Part shown: positions 17,183-25,821 of the stretch, one piece after another
Position numbering within the stretch: position 1 is the stretch's first letter
How the letters are laid out: every line of letters starts with the position of its first letter
NCBI GenBank assembly: GCA_001592145.1
Contig: BCWJ01000013.1
Span: 1 to 64,000, forward strand
Direction: 5' to 3'
DNA length: 64,000 nucleotides
Source of the DNA: Xylanimicrobium pachnodae JCM 13526 = NBRC 107786
GTDB taxonomy: Bacteria; Actinomycetota; Actinomycetes; Actinomycetales; Cellulomonadaceae
Notes under the pieces: model-generated
What the model was told of the DNA's origin: nothing
Databases searched by the model: none
What the model saw: the letters and a program-made list of their open reading frames with translations, nothing else
Translations under genes and position numbers: made by a program

Positions 17183-17932
17183 GTGACTGCCAGCCCCCCT
17201 CCGCGCGTGCTCATCGTGCTCCCGGCCTGGAACGAGGAAGACGCGATCGGTGGCGTGCTCGAGGAGACGGCGGCCGCCCTGCCGTGGGCCGATCTGCTCG
17301 TCGTCAACGACGGGTCGACCGACTCGACCGCGGCCGTGGCCCGCGCCACCGGCCGCGCCGCCGTGCTCGATCTGCCCCTCAACCTCGGGGTGGGCGGCGC
17401 GATGCGTGCCGGCTACAAGTACGCGTTCCGCAACGGCTACGACGTGGCAGTCCAGCTCGACGCCGACGGCCAGCACGACCCCGCCGAGGTGCCGCGTCTC
17501 CTCGCGGCCCTGGACGCGGACGACGTGGACCTGGTCATCGGCGCCCGGTTCGCGGGTACGGGGACCTACGTGGCGCGCGGCCCACGCCGCTGGGCGATGC
17601 GCCTGCTGTCCGTCGTGCTGTCCCGGGTCGTGCGCACGCAGCTGACGGACACGACCTCGGGCTTCAAGGCGTCCAACCGCGCAGCGATCGCGCTGTTCGC
17701 CCGCGACTATCCCGCCGAGTACCTCGGCGACACGGTCGAGTCCCTGGTCATCCTGGCCCGAGCCGGGCTGCGCGTGAGCCAGGTGGGCGTCGAGATGCGT
17801 GCGCGCGCGGCGGGAACGCCGTCACACAACCCGGCCAAGGCCGCCGTGTTCCTGGGGCGCGCCATGCTGGCACTCGTCGTCGCCCTGACCCGGCCCGCCA
17901 CCGCAGCAGCCGGGACCGGGGGCTCACGGTGA
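17183..17932 (+). CDS. Polyprenol-phosphate-type GT2 glycosyltransferase (first GT2/DUF2304 pair)
   Basis: A 249-residue GT2 enzyme of the dolichyl-phosphate-mannose synthase-like class: LPAWNEE, VNDGSTDST, NLGVGGAMRAGYKYA and the metal motif in QLDADGQHDP, then SGFKASNRAA. Such enzymes move a sugar from a nucleotide donor to polyprenyl phosphate. It has no membrane segments itself. The downstream DUF2304 protein overlaps it by 4 nt and probably anchors or assists it. A second such pair lies at 43.3-44.5 kb. Substrate unknown. Confidence 0.88.
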   Translation: MTASPPPRVLIVLPAWNEEDAIGGVLEETAAALPWADLLVVNDGSTDSTAAVARATGRAAVLDLPLNLGVGGAMRAGYKYAFRNGYDVAVQLDADGQHDPAEVPRLLAALDADDVDLVIGARFAGTGTYVARGPRRWAMRLLSVVLSRVVRTQLTDTTSGFKASNRAAIALFARDYPAEYLGDTVESLVILARAGLRVSQVGVEMRARAAGTPSHNPAKAAVFLGRAMLALVVALTRPATAAAGTGGSR

Positions 17933-18330
17933 GCGGCTACTGGTTCGCGCTCGCCCTGGCGGTCGTGCTCGTCCTCTTCCTCGTCGTGCTGCTCCGGCAG
18001 CGGCGGCTGCGCGAGAAGTACGCGGCCATCTGGCTCGCCCTCGCCGTCGTCGTGGTGATCCTGGGCGCGTTCCCGGGGCTCGCCGGCACGCTCGCGCGCG
18101 CCGTCGGCGTCGAGACACCGTCGAACCTGTTGTTCGCCGGCGCGATCGTCATCCTGCTCGGCGTGTGCGTGCAGCTCAGCGTCGAGGTCACGACGCTGGA
18201 GGAGGAGACCCGCACACTCGCCGAAGAGGTGGCGCTGCTGCGGCTCGACGTCGAGCACCTGGCCGAGGCCGGCAGGGACCATCGAGGCAACGACGACCCG
18301 GCAGCGAGGGCGCAGGACGATGACGCCTGA
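17929..18330 (+). CDS. DUF2304 membrane protein
   Basis: A 133-residue protein: three hydrophobic segments (about 3-21, 33-51, 65-81) followed by a charged amphipathic helix from residue 84 (EEETRTLAEEVALLRLDVEHL), likely a short coiled coil. This matches DUF2304, usually encoded directly after a polyprenol-phosphate GT2. Role unproven; partner or membrane anchor of the preceding GT2 is inferred from the coupled 4-nt overlap. It overlaps the flippase gene downstream by 11 nt. Confidence 0.85.
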   Translation: MSGYWFALALAVVLVLFLVVLLRQRRLREKYAAIWLALAVVVVILGAFPGLAGTLARAVGVETPSNLLFAGAIVILLGVCVQLSVEVTTLEEETRTLAEEVALLRLDVEHLAEAGRDHRGNDDPAARAQDDDA

Positions 18331-19618
18331 GGCGACGCCGCCGACAGATGCGCCGATCACGCCGAACCAGCGGACGAGCACCCTGTCCGTCGCGGTCGGC
18401 CTGGGCCTGTTCGGCCTGTCGAACTTCGCCTTCCTCGCGCTCGTGGGACGCGACCTCGGCCCCGCCGGCTCCGCTCCCGTCGCGGTCGCCTGGACCGTGC
18501 TCAACGCCCTGGGGATCGGCCTGTTCCAGCCGCTCGAACAGGAGACCGGGCGCCGCCTCGCCGCAGGGCGCGCCCGCGGTGAGGGAACGAACCTGCGCCG
18601 CGCGATCCGGCTCGGCGTGGCGGGGAGCATCGCGATCGTCGTCGTCGGTCTGGTGGGCATGCCCTGGCTCGCGGACCTGGTGTTCTCAGGCGCGGACGAC
18701 ATCGTCGTCGTGGTGATCCTCGGCCTGCTCGGGCAGGCCCTCGCCTACTACGTGCGCGGCGTCCTGGCCGGGACGGGACGCTTCGCGCGCTACGGCGCGC
18801 AGCTCGCCGTCGACGGCGCACTGCGGATCGTCGCCGCCGGGGTGCTGTTCGCGGCGCCCGTGCAGTCGCGGCTCCTGTACGGCCTGGTCCTCGTCGTCGC
18901 CCCCGTCGTCGCCAGCCTGGTCACGGCGGCGCCCGCGACCCTGCTCCGGCTCGCGCGCGCAGACCACCACCTGCCCACGGGGCCACACCTGGGCGACCTC
19001 GTCGGAGCGTCGTCGTTCTCGCAGCTCCTCGCGAACTTCGGGCCCATCGCTCTGGCCGCGCTGGCAACCCCGGCGCAGCAGGACCTGTCCGGGAGCTTCG
19101 TCGCCGGGGTCACCATCGCGCGCATCCCGCTGTTCGTGTTCGCCGCGATCCAGGCCGTGTTCCTCCCCGCGCTGGCGGCCCAGCTCGCCCGGGGCGACGT
19201 CGCCGCGTACCGCCGGTCGGTGCGCACCGCGTTCGCCGCCACGGGGGCGCTCGCCGTCGCCGGAGTGCTCGGCCTGTGGCTGCTCGGGCCCTGGCTCCTG
19301 CAGCTCATCTACGGCGACGGCTTCCACCTGTCCCGCACCACCCTCACGGTGCTGGCCGCGTCCGGCGGCGTGTTCATGCTCGCCCAGGTGTGCGCCCAGG
19401 CACTGCTCGCCCACGTCCGCGAGCGATACGTGGCCGTGGGCTGGCTCGCCGGCCTGGTCGTCGCGTTGCCGTGCCTCGCGGCGCCGGGCGCGCTCGACCT
19501 CAGGGTCGCCTGGGCGCTGACCATCGGCGCGGCCACGGCACTCGCGGTACTGGGCGTCGCTCTCGCCCGTACCGAGCGCGCCGGCAACCTGACGCGCCGG
19601 CGTGAGGTGGCCCCGTGA
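18320..19618 (+). CDS. Wzx/MATE-like polysaccharide flippase
   Basis: A 432-residue integral membrane protein with about 12-13 hydrophobic segments, resembling the polysaccharide-export branch of the MVF/MOP superfamily. An N-terminal VGLGLFGLSNFAFLALVGRDLG segment and a repeated GLFQPLEQE-type loop between early helices are visible. It probably flips a lipid-linked oligosaccharide. It lies in an operon with the GT2/DUF2304 pair upstream (11-nt overlap) and a GT2 downstream (4-nt overlap). The polymer it serves is unknown; note that this locus also has two ABC exporters. Confidence 0.75.
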   Translation: MTPEATPPTDAPITPNQRTSTLSVAVGLGLFGLSNFAFLALVGRDLGPAGSAPVAVAWTVLNALGIGLFQPLEQETGRRLAAGRARGEGTNLRRAIRLGVAGSIAIVVVGLVGMPWLADLVFSGADDIVVVVILGLLGQALAYYVRGVLAGTGRFARYGAQLAVDGALRIVAAGVLFAAPVQSRLLYGLVLVVAPVVASLVTAAPATLLRLARADHHLPTGPHLGDLVGASSFSQLLANFGPIALAALATPAQQDLSGSFVAGVTIARIPLFVFAAIQAVFLPALAAQLARGDVAAYRRSVRTAFAATGALAVAGVLGLWLLGPWLLQLIYGDGFHLSRTTLTVLAASGGVFMLAQVCAQALLAHVRERYVAVGWLAGLVVALPCLAAPGALDLRVAWALTIGAATALAVLGVALARTERAGNLTRRREVAP

Positions 19619-20661
19619 GCCGCGCCCTGTCCGTCGTCATGCTCGCCTACGGCGACGAGCCCTACCTCGGCCGGGCCGTCGCCGCCGTTCTCGGCTCGGC
19701 GGGTGTCGAGATCCAGCTGATCCTCGTCGACAACGGGACGACGTCGGACGCGGTGCGCGCCCTGCCCGCCGACGCGCGACTGACCGTGCTGACGCCCGGG
19801 GAGAACCTCGGGTTCACCGGCGGCGTGAACCTCGGCATGCGGCATGCGACGTCCCCGTACGTCGGCACCGTGAACAGCGACGCGATCGTCGCACCGGACG
19901 CGTTGGCGCAGCTCGTAGATCATCTGGCGGATCACCCCGAGGTGGGGCTGGTAGGCGCCACCATCGTCCTGGCCGACGATCCCGGGACGATCAACTCGGC
20001 CGGCAACCCGCTGCACGTGCTCGGGCTGAGCTGGGCCGGGCAGATGGGCAGGCCGGTGTCCGAGGTGCCGGCGGTGGCGTCGCCCACCTCGGTGAGCGGG
20101 GCCACGATGGTGCTGCGGCGCGACGTCTGGGAACGGCTCGGCGGGTTCCCGCAGGAGTTCTTCGCCTACTTCGAGGACATGGAGCTGAGCTGGCGCGCCC
20201 GGCAGGCCGGCCTCGAGGTCCACGTGCTCGGCACCGCACGGGTACGCCACCACTACGAGTTCTCGCGCAGCCCGCTCAAGATGTATCTCGTCGAGCGCAA
20301 CCGCTGGCTGCTGCTGCTCACCTGCTTCGAGCGCCGCACCCTGATGGCCGTCGCACCGCCGCTGCTGGCGTTCGAGCTCGCGATCGGCGTGGTTGCCCTG
20401 GCCCAGGGATGGGCACGGGCGAAGACGCGCGGGTGGCGCTGGATCCTGGCGCACCGTCGGTGGGTCGCCGATCGGCGGGCGTTCGTCCAGGCGTCGCGTC
20501 GGGTCCCCGACGCGGATCTGCTCGACCTGCTCACCGACACGTTCGACCCCGCGCAGACACCACTGCCACCGGCCGCGGCCCCCCTGGAGCGTCTGCTGCG
20601 CAGCTACTGGCGTGCCGTCTCGCGGGTCCTGCGCGCCAAGGCCGCACCCCACGACCGATAG
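19615..20661 (+). CDS. GT2 glycosyltransferase, rhamnosyltransferase-like
   Basis: A 348-residue GT2 enzyme: LSVVMLAYGDE, VDNGTTSD, GENLGFTGGVNLGM, a metal-binding NSDAIV region and YFEDMELSWRARQAGL as acceptor/catalytic motif. A hydrophobic stretch near residues 240-262 suggests membrane association. The GTG start overlaps the flippase stop by 4 nt. The ED-containing motif class is common among rhamnosyltransferases, but the sugar is inference. Confidence 0.85.
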   Translation: MSRALSVVMLAYGDEPYLGRAVAAVLGSAGVEIQLILVDNGTTSDAVRALPADARLTVLTPGENLGFTGGVNLGMRHATSPYVGTVNSDAIVAPDALAQLVDHLADHPEVGLVGATIVLADDPGTINSAGNPLHVLGLSWAGQMGRPVSEVPAVASPTSVSGATMVLRRDVWERLGGFPQEFFAYFEDMELSWRARQAGLEVHVLGTARVRHHYEFSRSPLKMYLVERNRWLLLLTCFERRTLMAVAPPLLAFELAIGVVALAQGWARAKTRGWRWILAHRRWVADRRAFVQASRRVPDADLLDLLTDTFDPAQTPLPPAAAPLERLLRSYWRAVSRVLRAKAAPHDR

Positions 20662-20664
20662 CCT
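20659..20664 (+). promoter_or_regulatory. -10 box TAGCCT, leaderless start of the next GT2 gene
   Basis: TAGCCT ends 6 nt before the GTG at 20671 and overlaps the stop codon of the upstream GT2 gene. No ribosome site. Confidence 0.4.
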
Positions 20665-20670
20665 GACCCG

Positions 20671-21624
20671 GTGCCGTCCGACCCACCGAGAGTCATCGCC
20701 GTCGTCGTCGCGTTCCGGTCGGCGGTGTTCCTCGGTGACTGCGTCGGTGCGCTGCGGGCAGCCGGGGTCGACGTCGTCGTCGTCGACAACAACGACGACG
20801 ACGGCGACAAGGCGGCGATCGCCGCGATCACCACGGCATCCGGCGGCCACGTGGAGTCCGTCACGACGGGCCGGAACCTGGGTTTCGGCGCCGCATGCAA
20901 CGTCGGCGCGGCGCGGGCACTGACCCGTGGCGCCGAGGTGCTCTGGTTCGTCAACCCGGACACGGTCGCCCGGCCGGACGCGGCACGCACACTGGTCGCG
21001 GGCATGGCAGCCGAGGGCTTCGCACTGGCGTCGCCGCTGCTGACCACGGGCGGCCCAGGGCACGAGTCGGTGTGGTTCGCCGGTGGCACCTTCGACCTGC
21101 GCACCGGCCGGGCGCGGCACGACCTGCTCGGAACGCGCGTCGCCGACGCGCCGCGGGAGTCGCGGGAGTGCACGTTCCTCAACGGCGCCGCGCTGGCCGT
21201 CACCCGCGAGGCGTGGGAGTCGCTGGGCGGGTTCGCCGAGGACTACTTCCTGTACTGGGAGGACTCGGACCTGTCGGTGCGGGCCACCCGGTCCGGCCTG
21301 CGACTCGGTGTCGTTCCGGCCGCTGTGGTCTGGCATGCCGAGGGCGCGTCGAGCGTGGGCGACGATCCGGGCCGCAGCGCACTGGGCTACTTCTACTACT
21401 CGCGCAACCGCCTGGTGCTGGCTCGCCGCCTCGGGAGGCTGCCCCGCTGGGCGGCCGGTCCCGGCCTGATCCTGACCCTGAAGCCGATCGGCGCCGCCCT
21501 CCTGACCGAGCGCGTGGGCCGGTGGCGCAAGGTCGCCGCGGCGCTGCGCGGGACGTGGGACGGGCTCCGGGGACGTACCGGGGCGGACCGCGTCAGCGGG
21601 CGCGGCCCCGAAGCAGCGCTCTGA
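20671..21624 (+). CDS. GT2 glycosyltransferase, WbbL-like
   Basis: A 317-residue GT2 enzyme with VDNNDDDG, GRNLGFGAACNVG, WFVNPDTVARPD (metal site) and YFLYWEDSDLSVRATRSGLR, the same order as WbbL-class rhamnosyltransferases. It has no signal or clear membrane span, though residues 255-275 are moderately hydrophobic. Its last 32 nt overlap tail-to-tail with the convergent RgpF-like gene. The donor is probably a dTDP-sugar; inference. Confidence 0.85.
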   Translation: MPSDPPRVIAVVVAFRSAVFLGDCVGALRAAGVDVVVVDNNDDDGDKAAIAAITTASGGHVESVTTGRNLGFGAACNVGAARALTRGAEVLWFVNPDTVARPDAARTLVAGMAAEGFALASPLLTTGGPGHESVWFAGGTFDLRTGRARHDLLGTRVADAPRESRECTFLNGAALAVTREAWESLGGFAEDYFLYWEDSDLSVRATRSGLRLGVVPAAVVWHAEGASSVGDDPGRSALGYFYYSRNRLVLARRLGRLPRWAAGPGLILTLKPIGAALLTERVGRWRKVAAALRGTWDGLRGRTGADRVSGRGPEAAL

Positions 21625-23188
21625 CCCGACGCGGCAGCACGCGACGCACCGCCGCGGCCCAGGCTCCCCCCACCCCACGACCCCGCGTGTTGAGGGTCGC
21701 CACGTCGACGAACGGGGTGACGTAGCGCCCCTGGGCGATGCGGAAGTCGTACCCGCGCGCCCAGGCGACGTAGACCAGCAGCCGCTCCAGGCAGTGCAGC
21801 ACGGTGTTCTGTCCGAGCGGCTCGGCCGGGATCTCGGCGCCGAGATCGAGCGCCAGGAGAGGCGCGACGGCGTCGACGCGCGCCCAGAAGAACGTCCCGT
21901 AGCTCATGACGAACGTGTCACGCGTGCGGAAGTCGATGGGACGGTCCAAGCCCATGCGCGCCCACAGCTCGTTCATCTGCGGGGCCATGCGCGACTCGTT
22001 CGCGGCGTCGACGATCTTGACGTAGCGGAAGAACGTCGGGATGTCGGCGATGACGACGCCCAGGCCGGGAGTCGCTGCCAGGTCGGCAACGATCGCGTGC
22101 GCGGGCGCGACGAGCATGTCCATGAGCTCGTGGCGCCACCCTTCGCCCACCGAAGGGTGCTGGCTCACCGACTTCTTGGTGTGGAAGTGGCCGACGACGT
22201 CGAAGTCTGCGAGCCGGGCAGCCAGCAGCTGGAGCGGGTAGATGTCGCGACCACGCGGCGGGACGAGCGTGACCTCGGCATCGCGACCGCGGCGCGCCAG
22301 CTCCTCCTCGACGGCCCGGACGGTTCCCGGGGTGTCGGCGGTGACGAGCAGCGCGTACGCGAACTCGAACCCGTCGAACGCATCGAGGAACTCGTCCAGC
22401 AGGTCGAGGTAGTGCACGTGCAGGTGCACCGCGATGCGCAGCGATGGCGCCGACTCCGGACCGGGGGGCGGGGGCACGACAGGCGCGAGCTCGTAGGCCG
22501 CCTGCTTCGCGGCCAGGTACTCCACCTGGTCGGCCTGGCCGAGCTGGGACAGGTGCGCCGCCGCCAGACCCGCCGGGAACCCGAGGTCTGCCATGCGGCG
22601 CAGTGCCGCCGACGCGTGCTCCGGACGCGCCCGGAACGCGGCAACGGGGACGAACGGCGCGCCCGAGTCGAGGAGGTCGTGCGGCGAGCCGGGTTCGGTC
22701 CCGGGCGCGGCAGGGCGCGCCGCCGGCGTCGCGCCACGGCTCGACAGCTCCCAGCGGCCGCCCCCGGCGTCCATCGTCGCGAACAGGCCGCCCAGATCGC
22801 CCAGCGGGCCGAACTCGGCGTCGGTCATCAGGGTGACGACGTCGAACCCGGCGGCACCATCGTGCTCGTCGCCGCCGGACTCCTGTCCACCGAGCGCCGC
22901 AAGGCCCGCGCGCCACGCGAGGTCGTCGGACCAGGCGTCGGCGGACCAGGCGTCGGCGGACCAGGCGTCGGCGGACCGGGTGCCATCCGCACGCACGACG
23001 GTGTCGGCGACCGCCAGGAGCCGGTCGCGTGCGCGGTCCTCGAGCGCGCTGCGAGAGACCACCGCGACGGCGGCGAACCACGGGCGCAGCTCCGTGAGCT
23101 GGTGCACCACGTGATCGGCCAGGTGGCCGTGCGGGTTGTCGTGGAGGTAGACGAGCGCGCGCCGCACGCCCGCCGCGACTGCCGTCAC
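21593..23188 (-). CDS. RgpF-like rhamnan synthesis protein
   Basis: A 531-residue protein of the rhamnan-synthesis F family. Visible hallmarks are ALVYLHDNPHGHLADHVVHQLTEL at the N-terminus, the HFHTKKS segment in the C-terminal half, and a conserved Trp/His-rich GEGWRHELM region. Streptococcal RgpF acts in rhamnose-glucose polysaccharide assembly. The GTG start overlaps the stop of the upstream bifunctional GT by 4 nt. A 15-bp tandem repeat adds SADAW units near residues 72-86. Supports a rhamnan as one product of the locus. Confidence 0.8.
   Translation of the reverse strand: MTAVAAGVRRALVYLHDNPHGHLADHVVHQLTELRPWFAAVAVVSRSALEDRARDRLLAVADTVVRADGTRSADAWSADAWSADAWSDDLAWRAGLAALGGQESGGDEHDGAAGFDVVTLMTDAEFGPLGDLGGLFATMDAGGGRWELSSRGATPAARPAAPGTEPGSPHDLLDSGAPFVPVAAFRARPEHASAALRRMADLGFPAGLAAAHLSQLGQADQVEYLAAKQAAYELAPVVPPPPGPESAPSLRIAVHLHVHYLDLLDEFLDAFDGFEFAYALLVTADTPGTVRAVEEELARRGRDAEVTLVPPRGRDIYPLQLLAARLADFDVVGHFHTKKSVSQHPSVGEGWRHELMDMLVAPAHAIVADLAATPGLGVVIADIPTFFRYVKIVDAANESRMAPQMNELWARMGLDRPIDFRTRDTFVMSYGTFFWARVDAVAPLLALDLGAEIPAEPLGQNTVLHCLERLLVYVAWARGYDFRIAQGRYVTPFVDVATLNTRGRGVGGAWAAAVRRVLPRRVRALLRGRAR
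22931..22975. repeat. 15-bp tandem repeat, three perfect copies, inside the RgpF-like gene
   Basis: CCAGGCGTCGGCGGA occurs three times without mismatch, with a degenerate half copy just before it. It is in frame and encodes the SADAW pentapeptide repeatedly on the minus strand, so copy-number change would not break the protein. Confidence 0.85.
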
Positions 23189-25683
23189 CGGCCCACGATG
23201 CGGCGCACGCGACCGCCCACGCGGCGGGCCAGCTCGGCGGGGCCGCCGGCATCCAGGTAGTCGCGCACCAGGCGCAGATCGCCGAGGATGCTCCATGCGG
23301 CCCGGCCGGAGCCCTCGGCCACCGCGTCGACGCCGCACACGTACTGGTGGTCCGCGGCACGACGGGGGTACCGGCAGAACTCGACGAGCGGGGCGAGCAC
23401 CGAGGCCCACCGGTACTGCCCGGCGAACTCGCGCACCGCGGCCCGCGCCGACGCGATGGCGTCCGCGTCGAACAGATAGGTCTCCAGGGCCGCTTCGAGG
23501 GCGTCGACGTCCTCCGGCGGCACTGTCGCGCCGAGGCCGTTCGCGGTGATGAGCGAGTCGAACGTGTCACCGCCGGTGGCGACGATCGGCAGGCCGGCCC
23601 ACAGATAGTCGAGGATGCGGGTGCGGAAGCTGAAGGCCGTCTCGATGTGCTGGAAGTGGGTCGAGACGCCCAGGTCCGCGTCGAGCAGGTAGTTGGCGCG
23701 CTCGGCGTAGGGCACCCAGCCGTCGTTGAAGAACACGTGGGTGCCGGTAAGCCCCAGCTCGTCGCTGAGCTGGCGCAGCTCCCAGGCGATCCGCATGTCG
23801 GGCACGCCCGGGTTGGGGTGCTTGAGGCCCAGGAAGTACAGCTTGACCTCGGGGTGCCGCTTCGCGAGCCGGGCCACGGCGCGCACCAGGGTCAGCGGGT
23901 CGAACCAGTTGTAGACGCCGCCGCCCCACAGGATGACCTTGTCGTCGACGCCGATGCCCGGAACCGTGCCCTTGATGCCGTGCTTGGCCTGGACGGGCGG
24001 CTCGTCCGCGACCCCGAAGGGCACCACGGTGACGAGCGAGTAGAGCGACTCGTCCTCGTCGTACACGCGCGCGTTGATGCGGCCCTGCCCGGCGAGCTGC
24101 CCCAGCCAGAAGTCACGCTGCTTCTCGGAAGCGCACAGCACCAGGTCGGCACGACGCAGCTGCTCGTTGAGGATGCGCGTGGTGTCCCTGATCGACGCCG
24201 CCCGGCCCTCGGGACCCAGGTCGCGGGCCTGTTCGAGCTGCTCCAGGTGGATGGGGTCGTAGACGTCGGCCACCAGGATCTTCGACGACTCGACGAGCCA
24301 CGGTGCGCCCTCGAGCAAGAACCCCTGGAACACGATGACGTCGGCCCAGTCGGTCTGGGCGCGCAGCGCAGGCCCGCCCGCGGCGACCACGTCGAAGTCG
24401 GGCGAGGAGACGCTCGCACCTCCCGTGGAGACCAGGCGCACGTCCGCGACCGGGGCGACGGCCTTCGCGATCTCCCACGCGCGGATCGCCGGGCCGGCCA
24501 TCTTCTCGGCGAGCGGCTCCCCCGTGACGACGAGCACGCGCTGCCGGGAGGTGAAGTGAGTGTCGATGCCGAACGCCTCGACCAGCGCGTCGTGCCCCTC
24601 GTTGTACCCCTCGATCGCGTAGGCGGGCTCGATGGCGTGGCGGAACAGCGGGAACAGCTCACGGTCGGAGCGACGGCGCCTGGCCTGGAGGTCCTGGCGC
24701 ACCCCGTGCAGCCCGGTGGCGATCTGCTCGACGAAGTAGTCGAGCGCGAGCGGACCGGTCAACGCCATCTTCGGGATCTCGACGGTACCGACGTCGTCGC
24801 CGCCCGGCCGCTTCTGGAGGTCGAGCTGCGCGGCGTCGGTCCCCGTACGGGCCACCGCGCGGCGCACGGCCAGCGCCATCGCCGCGGGCAGGGCCTTGGC
24901 CAGCGACTCGTCGTCGAGGTTCTTGTACATGCTCAGCAACGCGTTGCGCTCCAGGAGGTACGTCTCCCGGTAGTTGCCGAACTTCTTCATCGTCACGTGA
25001 TGCCGGTGGTACGCCACCGAGCCGGGCACGTACCGCACGCGGTAGCCGAGCAGGTTGAGGCGCCAGCCCAGGTCGACGTCCTCGTAGAACATGAAGAACC
25101 GCTCGTCGAACCCACCCACCTCTCGGTAGAGGTCGGTCGGAACGAACATCGCGGCACCCGTACCGAACAACACGTCCTTGGCGACGTCGTACGCAGGAGA
25201 GTCGGGCTGCTCGGCCTCGCGCTTGTAACCCATGCCGTACCAGGTCAGAGACCCGTCGACGTAGTCGACGAGGTTGCCGTCCCAGTCGAGCACCTTGGAG
25301 GCGACGGCACCGATGGACGGGTCGGCCGCCAGCACCTCGACCGCGGCGCGGATCCAGCTCTCACCCGGCCGTGCGTCGTTGTTGATGAACCCGACCCACT
25401 CGCCGCTCGCGTGCGCGACGCCCAGGTTGCAGCCACCCGCGAAACCGAGGTTGGCACCCGACTCGACGACCTTCGCACCCGGCACTGCCGCGCGGATCTT
25501 CGCGGCACTGCCGTCACCCGAGTCGTTGTCGACGACGATGAGCTCGAGCCGATCCGCCGGCCAGTCGACCTCGTCGAAGTAGCTCAGGCACGCGATCGTG
25601 TCGTCCGCGCCCTGGTAGTTGACCAGGATGACTGAGACGACGCCGGGGCGGGTCGTCGGGGCCTCATGCTCGTGCTTGGCCAC
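23185..25683 (-). CDS. Bifunctional glycosyltransferase (GT2 plus GT4-like)
   Basis: An 832-residue protein with two catalytic parts. Residues about 13-290 are GT2: VSVILVNYQGADDT, VDNDSGDGS, NLGFAGGCNLGVAHASGEWVGFINNDARPG and MFYEDVDLGWRLNLLG. Residues about 380-790 are a GT-B domain with PFGVADEPP and a FRTRILDYLWAGLPIVATGGD nucleotide-sugar site. Likely adds two sugars of a repeat unit in turn. It is coupled to the RgpF-like gene by a 4-nt overlap, suggesting work on the same rhamnan. Cytoplasmic or membrane-peripheral; substrates unknown. Confidence 0.88.
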   Translation of the reverse strand: MAKHEHEAPTTRPGVVSVILVNYQGADDTIACLSYFDEVDWPADRLELIVVDNDSGDGSAAKIRAAVPGAKVVESGANLGFAGGCNLGVAHASGEWVGFINNDARPGESWIRAAVEVLAADPSIGAVASKVLDWDGNLVDYVDGSLTWYGMGYKREAEQPDSPAYDVAKDVLFGTGAAMFVPTDLYREVGGFDERFFMFYEDVDLGWRLNLLGYRVRYVPGSVAYHRHHVTMKKFGNYRETYLLERNALLSMYKNLDDESLAKALPAAMALAVRRAVARTGTDAAQLDLQKRPGGDDVGTVEIPKMALTGPLALDYFVEQIATGLHGVRQDLQARRRRSDRELFPLFRHAIEPAYAIEGYNEGHDALVEAFGIDTHFTSRQRVLVVTGEPLAEKMAGPAIRAWEIAKAVAPVADVRLVSTGGASVSSPDFDVVAAGGPALRAQTDWADVIVFQGFLLEGAPWLVESSKILVADVYDPIHLEQLEQARDLGPEGRAASIRDTTRILNEQLRRADLVLCASEKQRDFWLGQLAGQGRINARVYDEDESLYSLVTVVPFGVADEPPVQAKHGIKGTVPGIGVDDKVILWGGGVYNWFDPLTLVRAVARLAKRHPEVKLYFLGLKHPNPGVPDMRIAWELRQLSDELGLTGTHVFFNDGWVPYAERANYLLDADLGVSTHFQHIETAFSFRTRILDYLWAGLPIVATGGDTFDSLITANGLGATVPPEDVDALEAALETYLFDADAIASARAAVREFAGQYRWASVLAPLVEFCRYPRRAADHQYVCGVDAVAEGSGRAAWSILGDLRLVRDYLDAGGPAELARRVGGRVRRIVGR

Positions 25684-25821
25684 GCAGTGGCTCCTCTTCG
25701 TCGCTTGGGCTTCGCTCGCCGAGGGTCGGTGCCGGGCCGGCGGGCCGTCGCCCGTGGCCGCGCGCCGCTACCCTGGTCGGCGTTCGACATCCATTCTGGC
25801 CTACGCGGAGACTCAGTGGGA

